A stretch of DNA of 64,000 nucleotides. Source: Roseobacter cerasinus. GTDB lineage: Bacteria > Pseudomonadota > Alphaproteobacteria > Rhodobacterales > Rhodobacteraceae. The stretch lies in NCBI RefSeq assembly GCF_009811755.1, contig NZ_BLIV01000003.1, positions 186,001 to 250,000 of the forward strand, read 5' to 3'. Both the position numbers and the translations under genes were made by a program. Of the stretch, positions 1 through 9,683 are shown piece after piece. Below the pieces are notes generated by a model that had not been told where the DNA came from, did not search any database, and saw only the letters and a program-made list of their open reading frames with translations. The stretch's first letter is position 1. The number at the start of each line of letters is the position of its first letter.

Positions 1-1216
1 TGTCCTGATCAACACAGCGTGGCGCCTGCGCTTCCGGTCGCTCATAGGTTTTGAAGCTGGCCATGAATTCCGGCGGGATCGCGTCGTAGCTTTCATCGAT
101 ACTGCGGTTCAACAGGAGGGCGCCAACCAGGCACAATCCGGCAAGCGGTGTGCCGACGATGACTGCAAATCGCCGCACCGAAAATACTTTTGCCCGTCTG
201 AACGGCTGTTCAACCCATCTCCATGTGGCCCAGGCCAGCAAGACGGAGGTGACGATGCCGAAGGAGACAAGGACAGGGTCGGAGATCCCATCGTTCCAGA
301 CCCGGAGATAGGCGAAGATCGGAAAATGCCAAAGATAGAGCGAATAGGATATCAACCCGACAGCAACGAACGCCCGGCTGGACAACAACTTGATCGCGGG
401 GTCCTTTGGGTTTGCAAATCCGATGATGAAGACAGCACCAAGAACCGGCAGAAGGGTCAGAAGGGAGGGGTGTGCTGTGTTGTCTGTAAAGGTTGCAATG
501 GCCCCCAGTATCATCAGCAGCCCAACCGACGGCATGTACCGCGCAAACGCGCCTGAAACAGCGAGCCGACCGCCCGGCACAAGAGCCAGAAGCGACCCCA
601 GCAGCAATTCCCAGGCGCGTGTCACCGGGAGAAAGAAATTGGCGTCGAAATGCCGCCCTGACAGATACTGCGCCAGCATCAGAGACGCCAAGGCAAGACT
701 GAACAGCAGCCACATGCGGACGTTCAAGCTGACACCCGCCAAACAGATCATAAGCAGCGGGAAGAGAAGATAAAACTGCTCTTCGACAGACAGGCTCCAG
801 GTGTGCAGCAATGGCTTTAGCTGGCTGATTTCGGCGGTGTAGCTGTCCTCAAACAAGAAGAAAAAGTTCGAGTAGAAGAGGATGGAAGACAGGATGGAGC
901 CGGAAAACTCGCGCAGGGCTGCAGGAGACAGAAGGACAGGCGCAACCATGGCTGCGGCCAGCAGGACACAGGTCAGCGCCGGTAGAATGCGCCGCGCGCG
1001 GCGTTCGTAGAACGTTTTGATCGAGAACTGACCGCTGTCGAGTTCCAGAGCAATGAGCCGCGTGATGAGAAAGCCTGATATGACAAAGAAAATGTCGACC
1101 CCGAGGTAGCCGCCCTGCGCAATGCGCGCGCCATCAACCACGTATCTGGAGTGGTAGAGGACAACGGACCCAACGGAGACTGCCCTCAAGCTATCGATTT
1201 CAGGTCTGTATTTCAT
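1..1216 (-). CDS. Acyltransferase family 3 (OafA/YrhL-like), truncated by window edge
   Basis: Integral-membrane O-acyltransferase that probably acetylates a surface polysaccharide or lipid. Only the first 405 codons lie in the window; the gene runs off the left edge. The start is an ATG at 1214-1216, and the protein opens MKYRPEIDSLRAVSV, the classic beginning of this family with the R-P-E-I-D-x-L-R-A motif. Further on, FFVISGFLI and the conserved RRARRILPAL and HTWSLSVEEQFYL motifs are readable, followed by a series of hydrophobic helices. The family motif EEQFY marks the catalytic region. The substrate cannot be deduced from sequence. The next gene on the same strand begins about 95 bases upstream, so they could be co-transcribed. 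Confidence 0.9.
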   Translation of the reverse strand, partial: MKYRPEIDSLRAVSVGSVVLYHSRYVVDGARIAQGGYLGVDIFFVISGFLITRLIALELDSGQFSIKTFYERRARRILPALTCVLLAAAMVAPVLLSPAALREFSGSILSSILFYSNFFFLFEDSYTAEISQLKPLLHTWSLSVEEQFYLLFPLLMICLAGVSLNVRMWLLFSLALASLMLAQYLSGRHFDANFFLPVTRAWELLLGSLLALVPGGRLAVSGAFARYMPSVGLLMILGAIATFTDNTAHPSLLTLLPVLGAVFIIGFANPKDPAIKLLSSRAFVAVGLISYSLYLWHFPIFAYLRVWNDGISDPVLVSFGIVTSVLLAWATWRWVEQPFRRAKVFSVRRFAVIVGTPLAGLCLVGALLLNRSIDESYDAIPPEFMASFKTYERPEAQAPRCVDQD

Positions 1217-1310
1217 TGTACGTCAGTCAGACCTATCCCTATCCGCTCTGGAATCAGGCGTCTCCAGCCCATTCGCCGTCGGACAGTGGTGCGCTACAAT
1301 TGCGCGCCCG

Positions 1311-1649
1311 TCAATGTGATCTGACCTCTGCGCGGCACGCAGCCCTTTGCCATACCTTGCGTGCCTTGCTGAGACGCCAGACCAACGGTGCGGACAGCAG
1401 CAAGAGCGGCAGGGCAAAGGCGCGATAGGTTATCTGGGCGTTAAAGCCCAGATATGCGCTCCAGGATCCGTTGAACAGCAGCAAGCTCTCCTCGATGCTG
1501 CTGCCTTCAAAGCCCAAGGCGCTGTGCAACACGAATTGCGCCAAAAAGAGGGTGACAGCTGCGTTCAGAAAACCCGGCAGCCCCCAACGCAGGGGCATCA
1601 AAACGCCGAAAGCCAGCGCTGCGGTCGAAACGGCAAGGGTCAGGATCAT
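1311..1649 (-). CDS. Small hypothetical membrane protein
   Basis: A 112-residue protein with about three hydrophobic stretches: residues 1-20, 28-45 and 75-92 (the last reads FALPLLLLSAPLVWRL). It ends in a basic, Arg/His-rich tail. I recognise no family. It starts with an ATG at 1647-1649 behind only a weak purine stretch. It lies just upstream of the acyltransferase on the same strand, so it may be an accessory membrane protein of that locus, but that is inference from position alone. The consistent hydrophobic pattern argues that it is coding and not a chance open frame. Confidence 0.6.
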   Translation of the reverse strand: MILTLAVSTAALAFGVLMPLRWGLPGFLNAAVTLFLAQFVLHSALGFEGSSIEESLLLFNGSWSAYLGFNAQITYRAFALPLLLLSAPLVWRLSKARKVWQRAACRAEVRSH

Positions 1650-1800
1650 GGCAAAAGGTCCAGAGATAGCGTCGATGTCTGCGTCTACCTAAGGGCAGCC
1701 GGTCAAAACCCAAGGCGGATCGGTCTCACGTTGTGGTGACACGCGTGGCCAATTGCACGGGTCTGCATCCTCTGTCATGCAGGCGGCAAGGAGAACGATC

Positions 1801-2958
1801 ATGCAGACAACATCCTGGGGGCTTGTCCTCACGCTCTGGGGTGCCGGCCTTGGGGCGGCAGCTCAATACGGCAAGTTCAGCGCGATTTTCGACCAACTGC
1901 CAGAGGTTTACCCGGAGGCGGGAGCCGCACTGGGGCTGATTGTGTCGGTTGTCGGGTTGCTCGGCATTTTTTTCGGCGTGGCAGCAGGGCTGATGGTGGC
2001 GCGCATCCGCTATCGCCGGGCGCTGCTCTGGGCGCTGTGGGTGGGGGCGGCGCTGTCGCTGTTCCAGGCCTTGCTGCCGCCGCTGCCCTGGATGCTGGTC
2101 AGCCGCGCGCTGGAGGGGCTGTCGCATCTGGCGATTGTGGTCGCGGCCCCCACGCTGATCGCGCAGATCTGCGCACCGGAGGATCGGGGGCTGGCGCTGA
2201 CCCTCTGGGGCACCTTCTTTGGTGTGGCCTTTACCATCCTCGCCTGGGCTGGGCTGCCGCTGGTGGATCTGGCCGGGATTCCGGCACTTCTTGCGGCCCA
2301 TGGCGCCTACATGGCGCTTTTTGCGGTGGTCCTTGGCGTGCGGCTGACGGCGGTTGAACCGGAGGGGGCCACGCCCAGGCTGTCTTTCAGTCGTATTGCG
2401 CAGGATCATGTAGAGATCTATCGCTCGCCCTATGTCGCTGCGCCGGCCGTTGGCTGGCTGTTCTACACCTTTTGCTTTGTATCGATTCTGACGGTGCTGC
2501 CTGGCTACATCGCGCCCGGATCGCGTGCCTTTGTGATGGGGGCCATGCCGTTGGTCAGCATCGCCTCCTCCATGAGCCTTGGAGTGTTTCTGCTGCGCCG
2601 TGTGTCCGCGGTAAGCGTGGTAGTGCTCGGCTTTGGCGGCAGCGTACTGGCCATGGTCTGGCTGTGGCTGGCACCCGGATTGCCCATGGCCTGTCTGGCG
2701 CTGGCTGCGACCATGGGGCTCATTCAAGGGGCGAGCTTTGCCGCCGTGCCGCAGCTGAACGACACGGCTGCGACGCAGGCGCAGGCAAACGGGGCCATGG
2801 CGCAGACCGGCAACATCGGCAATACGCTGGGCACCCCGATCATGGCCATCACTGCAGGCAGTTTCGGCTATGCCGGGCTGCCAATGCTGGCCGGTCTCGC
2901 CTTTGTCGTTGGGGGCTGCCTGCATCTTGCTCTTGCCAGGAAACGTCAGCAGGCGTGA
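1801..2958 (+). CDS. MFS transporter
   Basis: A 385-residue major facilitator superfamily permease of the inner membrane, substrate unknown. About twelve hydrophobic helices can be traced. The cytoplasmic loop between helices 2 and 3 has the basic MVARIRYRRALLW segment typical of the MFS A-motif region, and a central hydrophilic loop lies near residues 180-200. The ATG at 1801 is chosen because AAGGAG sits ten bases upstream. An in-frame TTG at 1753 would add 16 unlike residues and lacks a ribosome site. The gene is divergent from the small membrane gene at its left, and uvrA follows on the same strand after 80 bases. Confidence 0.85.
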   Translation: MQTTSWGLVLTLWGAGLGAAAQYGKFSAIFDQLPEVYPEAGAALGLIVSVVGLLGIFFGVAAGLMVARIRYRRALLWALWVGAALSLFQALLPPLPWMLVSRALEGLSHLAIVVAAPTLIAQICAPEDRGLALTLWGTFFGVAFTILAWAGLPLVDLAGIPALLAAHGAYMALFAVVLGVRLTAVEPEGATPRLSFSRIAQDHVEIYRSPYVAAPAVGWLFYTFCFVSILTVLPGYIAPGSRAFVMGAMPLVSIASSMSLGVFLLRRVSAVSVVVLGFGGSVLAMVWLWLAPGLPMACLALAATMGLIQGASFAAVPQLNDTAATQAQANGAMAQTGNIGNTLGTPIMAITAGSFGYAGLPMLAGLAFVVGGCLHLALARKRQQA

Positions 2959-3038
2959 AGTTCCCGCTTCGTTCTCACTTTTTCATTGGCACTGTTCCGC
3001 ATTCCGCCTATGTCTAAATCGTTGATGAGGGGTGGCGG

Positions 3039-5912
3039 ATGGCTGAGCTGAAACACATCGAGGTGCGCGGCGCGCGCGAGCACAATCTCAAAGGCATCGA
3101 CGTGGATATCCCACGCGACAAACTCGTTGTGATTACAGGGCTTTCCGGCTCGGGCAAATCTTCGCTCGCCTTCGATACGATCTATGCCGAGGGCCAACGC
3201 CGCTATGTCGAATCGCTGTCAGCTTACGCGCGGCAGTTCCTCGACATGATGCAGAAGCCGGATGTGGATCATATCGCCGGTCTGTCACCCGCCATCTCGA
3301 TTGAGCAGAAAACCACCTCGAAGAACCCGCGCTCCACCGTCGGCACGGTGACCGAGATCTACGACTACATGCGCCTGCTCTTTGCCCGGGTCGGCACGCC
3401 ATACTCGCCCGCCACCGGCAAGCCCATTGAGGCGCAGCAGGTGCAGGATATGGTCGATCGGATCATGGCCATGGAGGAGGGCACGCGCGCCTATCTTCTG
3501 GCGCCCATCATCCGCGACCGCAAGGGCGAGTACCGCAAGGAATTCCTCGAACTGCGCAAGCAGGGGTTCCAGCGGGTCAAGGTCGACGGGTCTTTCTATG
3601 AGTTGGACGAGCCGCCCACGCTCGACAAGAAGTTCCGCCATGACATCGACGTGGTCGTTGACCGCATCGTCGTGCGCGAAGGGCTGGAGACCCGCCTCGC
3701 CGACAGCCTGCGCACCGCGCTCGACCTCGCCGATGGCATTGCGATCCTTGAGACCGCGCCCACCGAGGGCGACCCCGAGCGCACCACCTTCTCGGAAAAA
3801 TTTGCCTGCCCGGTCAGCGGCTTCACCATTCCCGAGATCGAGCCGCGCCTCTTCTCCTTCAACGCCCCCTTCGGCGCCTGCCCCGAGTGTGATGGCCTGG
3901 GCGTTGAGCTCTTCTTTGACGAACGTCTCGTGGTGCCCGACCAGAACCTGAAAATCGCCGATGGTGCGCTGGCCCCCTGGCGCAAGGGCAAGTCGCCTTA
4001 CTTCCTGCAGACCATCGAGGCGCTGGCGAAACACTACAAGTTCAAGCAATCGACCAAGTGGAAGGACCTGCCGGAAAACGTGCAGCAGGTCTTCCTCTAT
4101 GGTTCCGGCGAGGAAGAGATCGCCTTCCGTTATGACGAAGGGGGCCGTGTCTATCAGGTCACGCGCACCTTCGAGGGCGTGATCCCGAATATGGAGCGCC
4201 GCTATCGCGAGACCGACAGCAACTGGATCCGCGAGGAGTTCGAGCGCTATCAGAACAACCGCTCCTGTGGTGCCTGCGGCGGTTACCGGCTGCGCGAGGA
4301 AGCGCTGGCGGTGAAGCTTGGCCCGGCGGGCGCCGCGCTGCACGTGGGGCAGGTGGTCGAAATGTCGATCCGCGAGGCCTTTGACTGGTGCGAGACGGTG
4401 CCAAAGCATCTGACCGCGCAGAAGAACGAGATCGCCCGCGCCATCCTCAAGGAAATCCGCGAGCGCCTTGGGTTCCTCAACAACGTGGGCCTTGAATATC
4501 TCACGCTCAGCCGCAATGCGGGAACGCTTTCAGGCGGCGAGAGCCAGCGCATCCGGTTGGCGAGCCAGATTGGCTCCGGCCTCACCGGCGTGCTCTATGT
4601 GCTTGATGAGCCCTCCATCGGGCTGCACCAGCGCGACAATGACCGGCTGCTTTTGACGCTGAAAAACCTGCGTGATCAAGGCAACACGGTCATCGTGGTG
4701 GAACATGACGAGGAGGCAATCCGCGAGGCCGACTATGTCTTCGACATCGGCCCGGGCGCCGGGGTGCATGGCGGCGAGGTGGTCGCCCACGGCACCCCGC
4801 GCAAGATCGCCGCGTCGAAGAAGTCGATCACCGGGCAGTACCTCACCGGCGCCCGCGAAATCTCGGTGCCCGCCGACCGGCGCCCCGGCAAGGGCAAGTC
4901 CCTTCAAGTGGTTGGCGCGACAGGCAACAACCTGCAAAACGTGACCGCCGAGTATCCGCTGGGCAAATTCGTCTGTGTCACGGGCGTCTCGGGCGGTGGC
5001 AAGTCCACCCTGACCATCGAGACGCTGTTCAAGACCGCCTCAATGCGCCTCAATGGCGCGCGGCAGACGCCCGCGCCCTGCGAGACGATTCGCGGCTTGG
5101 AACACCTCGACAAGGTCATCGACATCGACCAGCGGCCCATCGGGCGTACGCCCCGCTCGAACCCGGCGACCTATACCGGCGCCTTCACGCCCATCCGTGA
5201 CTGGTTCGCCGGGCTGCCCGAAGCGAAGGCGCGCGGCTACAAGCCCGGGCGCTTCAGCTTCAACGTAAAAGGCGGGCGCTGCGAGGCCTGCCAAGGCGAT
5301 GGCGTGATCAAGATCGAGATGCACTTCCTGCCGGACGTCTACGTGGAATGCGAGACCTGCAAGGGCCAGCGCTACAACCGCGAGACGCTGGAGATCAAGT
5401 TCAAGGGCAAGAGCATCGCGGATGTGCTCGACATGACCGTCGAGGACGCGCAGGCGTTCTTCTCCGCCGTGCCGTCCATTCGCGAGAAGATGGACGCGCT
5501 GATGCGTGTGGGGTTGGGCTATATCAAAGTGGGCCAGCAGGCGACGACGCTCTCGGGCGGCGAGGCGCAGCGGGTCAAGCTGTCGAAGGAGCTGTCAAAG
5601 CGCTCCACGGGCCGGACGCTCTATATCCTCGACGAGCCGACGACGGGGCTGCACTTCGAGGACGTGCGCAAGCTTCTGGAGGTGCTGCACGAGTTGGTCG
5701 ATCAGGGCAACTCTGTGATCGTGATCGAGCACAATCTGGACGTGGTGAAAACGGCCGACCACATCATCGACATCGGCCCCGAAGGCGGGGATGGTGGCGG
5801 GCAGATTGTGGCCACGGGGACCCCGGAACAGGTGGCGGAGATTTTGGAAAGCTACACCGGCAAATATCTCAAACCGATGCTCACGCAGGCCAAGCGCGTG
5901 GCAGCTGAATAG
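3039..5912 (+). CDS. uvrA: UvrABC excinuclease subunit A
   Basis: The DNA-damage recognition ATPase of nucleotide excision repair, which works with UvrB in the cytoplasm. At 957 residues it has the usual full length. Two ABC modules are visible: Walker A motifs GLSGSGKSS (near residue 32) and GVSGGGKST (near 650), and signature motifs [12 protein letters not shown] and [11 protein letters not shown]. Zinc-binding cysteine pairs occur in [14 protein letters not shown] and in the C-terminal [14 protein letters not shown] pair. The ATG at 3039 follows a GAGGGG purine stretch. No LexA-type SOS box was identified by eye in the 80-base gap upstream. Nothing in the sequence looks disrupted. Confidence 0.98.
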   Translation: MAELKHIEVRGAREHNLKGIDVDIPRDKLVVITGLSGSGKSSLAFDTIYAEGQRRYVESLSAYARQFLDMMQKPDVDHIAGLSPAISIEQKTTSKNPRSTVGTVTEIYDYMRLLFARVGTPYSPATGKPIEAQQVQDMVDRIMAMEEGTRAYLLAPIIRDRKGEYRKEFLELRKQGFQRVKVDGSFYELDEPPTLDKKFRHDIDVVVDRIVVREGLETRLADSLRTALDLADGIAILETAPTEGDPERTTFSEKFACPVSGFTIPEIEPRLFSFNAPFGACPECDGLGVELFFDERLVVPDQNLKIADGALAPWRKGKSPYFLQTIEALAKHYKFKQSTKWKDLPENVQQVFLYGSGEEEIAFRYDEGGRVYQVTRTFEGVIPNMERRYRETDSNWIREEFERYQNNRSCGACGGYRLREEALAVKLGPAGAALHVGQVVEMSIREAFDWCETVPKHLTAQKNEIARAILKEIRERLGFLNNVGLEYLTLSRNAGTLSGGESQRIRLASQIGSGLTGVLYVLDEPSIGLHQRDNDRLLLTLKNLRDQGNTVIVVEHDEEAIREADYVFDIGPGAGVHGGEVVAHGTPRKIAASKKSITGQYLTGAREISVPADRRPGKGKSLQVVGATGNNLQNVTAEYPLGKFVCVTGVSGGGKSTLTIETLFKTASMRLNGARQTPAPCETIRGLEHLDKVIDIDQRPIGRTPRSNPATYTGAFTPIRDWFAGLPEAKARGYKPGRFSFNVKGGRCEACQGDGVIKIEMHFLPDVYVECETCKGQRYNRETLEIKFKGKSIADVLDMTVEDAQAFFSAVPSIREKMDALMRVGLGYIKVGQQATTLSGGEAQRVKLSKELSKRSTGRTLYILDEPTTGLHFEDVRKLLEVLHELVDQGNSVIVIEHNLDVVKTADHIIDIGPEGGDGGGQIVATGTPEQVAEILESYTGKYLKPMLTQAKRVAAE

Positions 5913-5919
5913 GAGCGCC

Positions 5920-5970
5920 GAGGCGGTGCCGGGCGGGGCACGCTGCGCGTGCCCCGCCCGGCACCGCCTC
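5920..5970. terminator. Perfect 24-bp inverted repeat between convergent genes
   Basis: The arms 5920-5943 and 5947-5970 are exact reverse complements with a 3-base TGC loop, all G/C rich. It begins eight bases after the uvrA stop and lies 80 bases from the end of the converging dehydrogenase gene. There is no T-run on either side, so it could be a bidirectional transcription barrier or mRNA-stabilising hairpin, not a classical intrinsic terminator. Confidence 0.7.
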
Positions 5971-6050
5971 ACCCCCAGATCAACCCTTGGCGCAGGCTTG
6001 CATGGGCTGTCGCTGCGGCGCCAACATGATCGCAGTCCCGTCGGTGTGCA

Positions 6051-7988
6051 TCACTCAGGTCGCCCCTGTTTCACGAAGCGGGGCAGCATTGCGGAAAAAT
6101 CCAGACCCAACCCGTCTTCATCCTCGACGAACTGGCGATAAAGCTCCATTGCTTGTGCGCCCATGGGCGTGTCTGCCCCCACCGCCTCAGCGGCTTGTTG
6201 TGACAGCCGTAGGTCTTTCAGCATCAGCTCCGCCGCAAATCCCGGCTGATACCCGTTGTCTGCCGGGCTTTGCGGACCCACCCCGGGTGCGGGACAATAG
6301 GCGTTCATCGACCAGGAATAGCCTGAGGAGGTGCTGACCACGTCGAACATCCTCGCGCGGTCGAGGCCCAGCTTATCCGCGAGGGCAAAGGCCTCGCAGG
6401 TGGCGATCATGGTGGCCCCGAGGATCATGTTGTTGCAGATCTTGGCTGCCTGACCAGCGCCCGCCGCGCCGCAGTGCACCGCTTTCTGACCCATGATCTC
6501 AAAGAGCGGCTGGGCCTTTGCAAATGCCGCCTCCGAGCCGCCTGCCATGAAGGTCAGCGTGCCCGCTGCCGCACCGCCGATGCCGCCTGAGACAGGCGCA
6601 TCCACAAATATCTGCCCGTTGTCCGCTGCCACTGCTGCCACTGCGCGGGCGCTGTCCACGTCGACAGTGGAACAATCCAGCAGCAGGGCTCCGGAGGCCA
6701 TCGCCGGAAGCACCTCGGCGGCCACAGTGCGCAGAATGTCGCCGTTGGGCAGCATCGTCAAAACGACATCGGCGCCCTCTGCCGCCGCGGCCGCAGTGTT
6801 GGCCATCTGGACACCTGTCACCTCTTTGACCACCGTGTCATATCCGGCGACGACATAGCCCGCCCTGGCGAGGTTGGCGGCCATGGGCGCGCCCATATTG
6901 CCGAGGCCCACAAAGCCGATCTTGAGTGCGTTCACAGGTGTCTCCTCCAGTACCAGTGCGTTTTCCCCAAGGGGCATCAGCATCTTGCTGACCGAAGCCG
7001 CGGGCACGGACAGATCAGGATACTGCCACTTCGGGCTGCGGTCCTTGTCGATAATCGCTGCCCGAATGCCTTCCAGAAAATCGCCATGCTCCATCGCGCG
7101 ATAGGTAAAGCGATACTCCAGCCCCAGCGCCTTGGCGATGCTCAGCGAGGGGCCGCGCAGCCGGTGGATCAGCTCCACCGTGCAAGCCATGGAAAGCGGG
7201 CTGTTGCGCGCCATCAGGGCGAGTGTGTCTTCGGCAAAGCTGCCTTCATCATGGCCTAGGCTGTTGGTGATATCACCCAGTTGCTCGCCACCGAAATGTT
7301 GGTCGATTTGCGCTTGCCGGGAGGACAGAGCGCCTGTGGGCGGCTCGGTTGCTGCCTCCGCGAGGGTGTCGCAAGCCGCTCCGCCTTCAAGCGCGCGGAT
7401 GAGGTCGGGCCAGGTGGCCTCGTCGATGTGGTGATCGGCAAACCCGGCATAGATCGCATCTGCCGCCGCCATGCGGGCACCTGTGGTCCCGAGGTATTCG
7501 CCAAGCCGTCCGGGCGCCAGCGCCAGCATCAGTGAGCCACCCACATCCGGAATCAGCCCAATGCCGCATTCGGGCATGGCGATCTTGCTGCTTTGCCCCA
7601 CGATCCGATGTGATCCGTGGCAGCCGATGCCGACCCCGCCGCCCATGGTAAAGCCCTGCAGGAAAGACACCACCGGCTTGGGATAGTTGAAGATTTTGGC
7701 GTTCAGCCGGTATTCATCCGCCCAGAAGCGGCGACCGTAGGTGAAGTCACCTGCGGTGCCGGTCTGATACATCTCGGCGATGTCGCCGCCCGCGCAAAAG
7801 GCGCGGTCACCTTCCGCATCAATGACAATATGGGCCACGCCCGGGTCCGCGCGCCACTGGTCCAAGGCGGCTTCGATCGCCAGGCACATCTCGTAGGTCA
7901 GCGCGTTCAGCGCCTGTGGTCGGGCCAGGGTGATGCGCCCGGCAACGCCAGTGGTACGGATGTGAATATCGGTCATCTCAGGGGCCAT
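6051..7988 (-). CDS. mmsB: Fused 3-hydroxyisobutyryl-CoA hydrolase / 3-hydroxyisobutyrate dehydrogenase
   Basis: A 645-residue open frame joins two complete enzymes of valine catabolism. Residues 1-351 are an enoyl-CoA hydratase/isomerase-fold hydrolase with FCAGGDIAEMY and GGGVGIGCHGSHRIV oxyanion-hole segments. It would release 3-hydroxyisobutyrate from its CoA ester. Residues 352-645 are an NAD-dependent 3-hydroxyisobutyrate dehydrogenase, with IGFVGLGNMGAPMA (dinucleotide fold) and DAPVSGGIGGAAAGTL (substrate signature). The two halves are normally separate neighbouring genes. Here there is no stop between them, yet a GGAGGAG ribosome site and an in-frame GTG at 6933-6935 survive at the join, so the dehydrogenase may also be made alone. 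The first ATG (7988) is used; MTDIHIR from 7976 matches the family better as the true N-terminus. mmsA lies directly upstream on the same strand, 52 bases away, which fits one operon. Confidence 0.88.
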   Translation of the reverse strand: MAPEMTDIHIRTTGVAGRITLARPQALNALTYEMCLAIEAALDQWRADPGVAHIVIDAEGDRAFCAGGDIAEMYQTGTAGDFTYGRRFWADEYRLNAKIFNYPKPVVSFLQGFTMGGGVGIGCHGSHRIVGQSSKIAMPECGIGLIPDVGGSLMLALAPGRLGEYLGTTGARMAAADAIYAGFADHHIDEATWPDLIRALEGGAACDTLAEAATEPPTGALSSRQAQIDQHFGGEQLGDITNSLGHDEGSFAEDTLALMARNSPLSMACTVELIHRLRGPSLSIAKALGLEYRFTYRAMEHGDFLEGIRAAIIDKDRSPKWQYPDLSVPAASVSKMLMPLGENALVLEETPVNALKIGFVGLGNMGAPMAANLARAGYVVAGYDTVVKEVTGVQMANTAAAAAEGADVVLTMLPNGDILRTVAAEVLPAMASGALLLDCSTVDVDSARAVAAVAADNGQIFVDAPVSGGIGGAAAGTLTFMAGGSEAAFAKAQPLFEIMGQKAVHCGAAGAGQAAKICNNMILGATMIATCEAFALADKLGLDRARMFDVVSTSSGYSWSMNAYCPAPGVGPQSPADNGYQPGFAAELMLKDLRLSQQAAEAVGADTPMGAQAMELYRQFVEDEDGLGLDFSAMLPRFVKQGRPE

Positions 7989-8040
7989 CGCATTGGGGCT
8001 GAAGACAAAGGGCAGCCCCGCGAGGCTGCCCGGTTTGCTC

Positions 8041-9540
8041 TTACTCCATCACCGGGATGGAGAATTCGCCGCCTTCCTTGATGCCCGAGGGCCAGCGGGA
8101 GGTGACGGTTTTGGTGCGGGTGTAGAACTTGAAGGCGTCCGGCCCGTGTTGGTTGAGATCGCCAAAGACGGACTTCTTCCAGCCCCCGAAAGTGTGATAG
8201 GCCAGCGGCACCGGGATCGGCACGTTGATGCCCACCATGCCCACATTCACGCGGTTGGCAAAGTCGCGCGCGGCGTCCCCGTCGCGGGTGAAGATCGCGG
8301 TGCCATTGCCGTATTCGTGGTCCATGGCGAGTCTCAGCGCTTCCGCATAGCTCTGCGCGCGCACGGTGGAGAGCACCGGCCCGAAGATCTCGGTCGTGTA
8401 GATGTCCATGTCCTTGGTCACGTTGTCGAAGAGGTGCGGGCCGACGAAGAACCCGTCTTCATAGCCCTGCAGGCTGAAATCGCGCCCATCAACCACCAGC
8501 TTGGCCCCCTGGTCGATGCCTGACTGTACGAGGCGTTCGATGTTGGCCTTGGCGGCTGCGGTCACAACGGGGCCATAGTCCACGTCTGTGCCCGCCGTGT
8601 AGGGGCCGACTTTCAGCTTTTCGATGCGCGGCACCAGCGCGTCGATCAGACGGTCTGCGGTCTCGTCGCCCACCGGCACGGCGACGGAGATGGCCATGCA
8701 ACGCTCACCTGCCGCGCCATAGCCCGCGCCTACCAGTGCATCTGCCGCCTGGTCCATATCCGCATCGGGCATGACGATCATGTGGTTCTTCGCGCCGCCG
8801 AAGCACTGCACGCGTTTGCCTTGCGCGCAGCCGGTGCCATAGATGTATTCCGCAATCGGGGTAGAGCCGACAAAACCGATGGATTGGATTGTCTGGTCAT
8901 AGAGGATCGCATCGACGGCTTCCTTGTCGCCGTTCACCACCTGCAGGATGCCCTTGGGCAGGCCCGCTTCCTCCATTAGTTCGGCCAGCATCAAGGGCAC
9001 GGAGGGGTCGCGTTCGGACGGTTTCAGGATGAATGCATTGCCACAGGCGATGGCGGGCGCGAACATCCACATGGGGATCATAGCGGGGAAGTTGAAGGGC
9101 GTAATCCCGGCGGTCACACCCAAGGCTTGGCGCATGGAATACATGTCGATGCCTGGGCCTGCGCTGTCGGTGTATTCGCCTTTCAGAAGCTGCGGCGCGC
9201 CGATGCAGTATTCCACCACCTCAAGCCCGCGCTGCACGTCACCGGCGGCATCCGGCAAGGTCTTGCCATGCTCGCGGCTCAGCGCTTCGGCCAGCTTGTT
9301 CATGTCGCGGTTCAGAAGGTCCACGAATTTCATCAGCACCCGCGCGCGGCGCTGCGGGTTCACGGCAGCCCAGCCGGGTTGAGCGGCGGCGGCATAGGCC
9401 ACGGCCTGCTCCACTTCCGCCTTGGAGGCGAGCGGGCATTTCGCCTGCACCTCGCCGGTGGCCGGGTTCATCACGTCGGCAAAGCGGCCCGACGTGCCCT
9501 TCACATGCGCGCCGTTGAGGTAGTGGGTGAGTTCTTGCAT
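8041..9540 (-). CDS. mmsA: Methylmalonate-semialdehyde dehydrogenase (acylating)
   Basis: CoA-dependent aldehyde dehydrogenase that converts methylmalonate semialdehyde to propionyl-CoA and CO2 at the end of valine catabolism; it is also used for myo-inositol breakdown. The 499 residues match the usual length. Family features visible are ITPFNFPAMIPMWM, the glycine motif GFVGSTPIAEYIY, and the catalytic cysteine in AAGERCMAIS. The start is the ATG at 9538-9540, which follows GGAGAAC in the correct spacing. The frame stays open for 92 more codons upstream, but those residues are unlike the family and overlap the divergent promoter region. It is followed by the fused hydrolase/dehydrogenase, so the three activities of the valine branch sit together. 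The divergent LysR gene probably regulates it. Confidence 0.95.
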   Translation of the reverse strand: MQELTHYLNGAHVKGTSGRFADVMNPATGEVQAKCPLASKAEVEQAVAYAAAAQPGWAAVNPQRRARVLMKFVDLLNRDMNKLAEALSREHGKTLPDAAGDVQRGLEVVEYCIGAPQLLKGEYTDSAGPGIDMYSMRQALGVTAGITPFNFPAMIPMWMFAPAIACGNAFILKPSERDPSVPLMLAELMEEAGLPKGILQVVNGDKEAVDAILYDQTIQSIGFVGSTPIAEYIYGTGCAQGKRVQCFGGAKNHMIVMPDADMDQAADALVGAGYGAAGERCMAISVAVPVGDETADRLIDALVPRIEKLKVGPYTAGTDVDYGPVVTAAAKANIERLVQSGIDQGAKLVVDGRDFSLQGYEDGFFVGPHLFDNVTKDMDIYTTEIFGPVLSTVRAQSYAEALRLAMDHEYGNGTAIFTRDGDAARDFANRVNVGMVGINVPIPVPLAYHTFGGWKKSVFGDLNQHGPDAFKFYTRTKTVTSRWPSGIKEGGEFSIPVME

Positions 9541-9625
9541 GGCTGTTCTCCGCAGGGGTGGCCCCGGTTGGGGGGATTTGCAGAGAGCATAGGCTTGCAA
9601 AAAGCGGGGTAAAAGAGGGAAGGTG

Positions 9626-9652
9626 GCAAAAGCATTTTGCATTTCTGCAAAA
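9626..9652. promoter_or_regulatory. Candidate LysR operator in the mmsA/lysR divergent gap
   Basis: Two overlapping inverted repeats stand out in an otherwise GC-rich gap: GCAAAA-GCA-TTTTGC (9626-9640) and TTTTGCA-TTTC-TGCAAAA (9635-9652, seven perfect base pairs). A third TTGCAAAAAGC half-site lies at about 9595. The second contains a T-N11-A core of the kind LysR proteins bind. The position, 32 bases upstream of the lysR start, suits autoregulation. This is inference from symmetry. Confidence 0.5.
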
Positions 9653-9683
9653 TGGCCGGGTGGCTTGCGGAGAGGGATGCGCG

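Noticed and set aside
1726-2925. Long open frame of about 400 codons on the minus strand opposite the MFS gene
   Set aside because: The product is full of His, Gln and Arg without any domain, a typical shadow of a GC-rich gene in the opposite strand.
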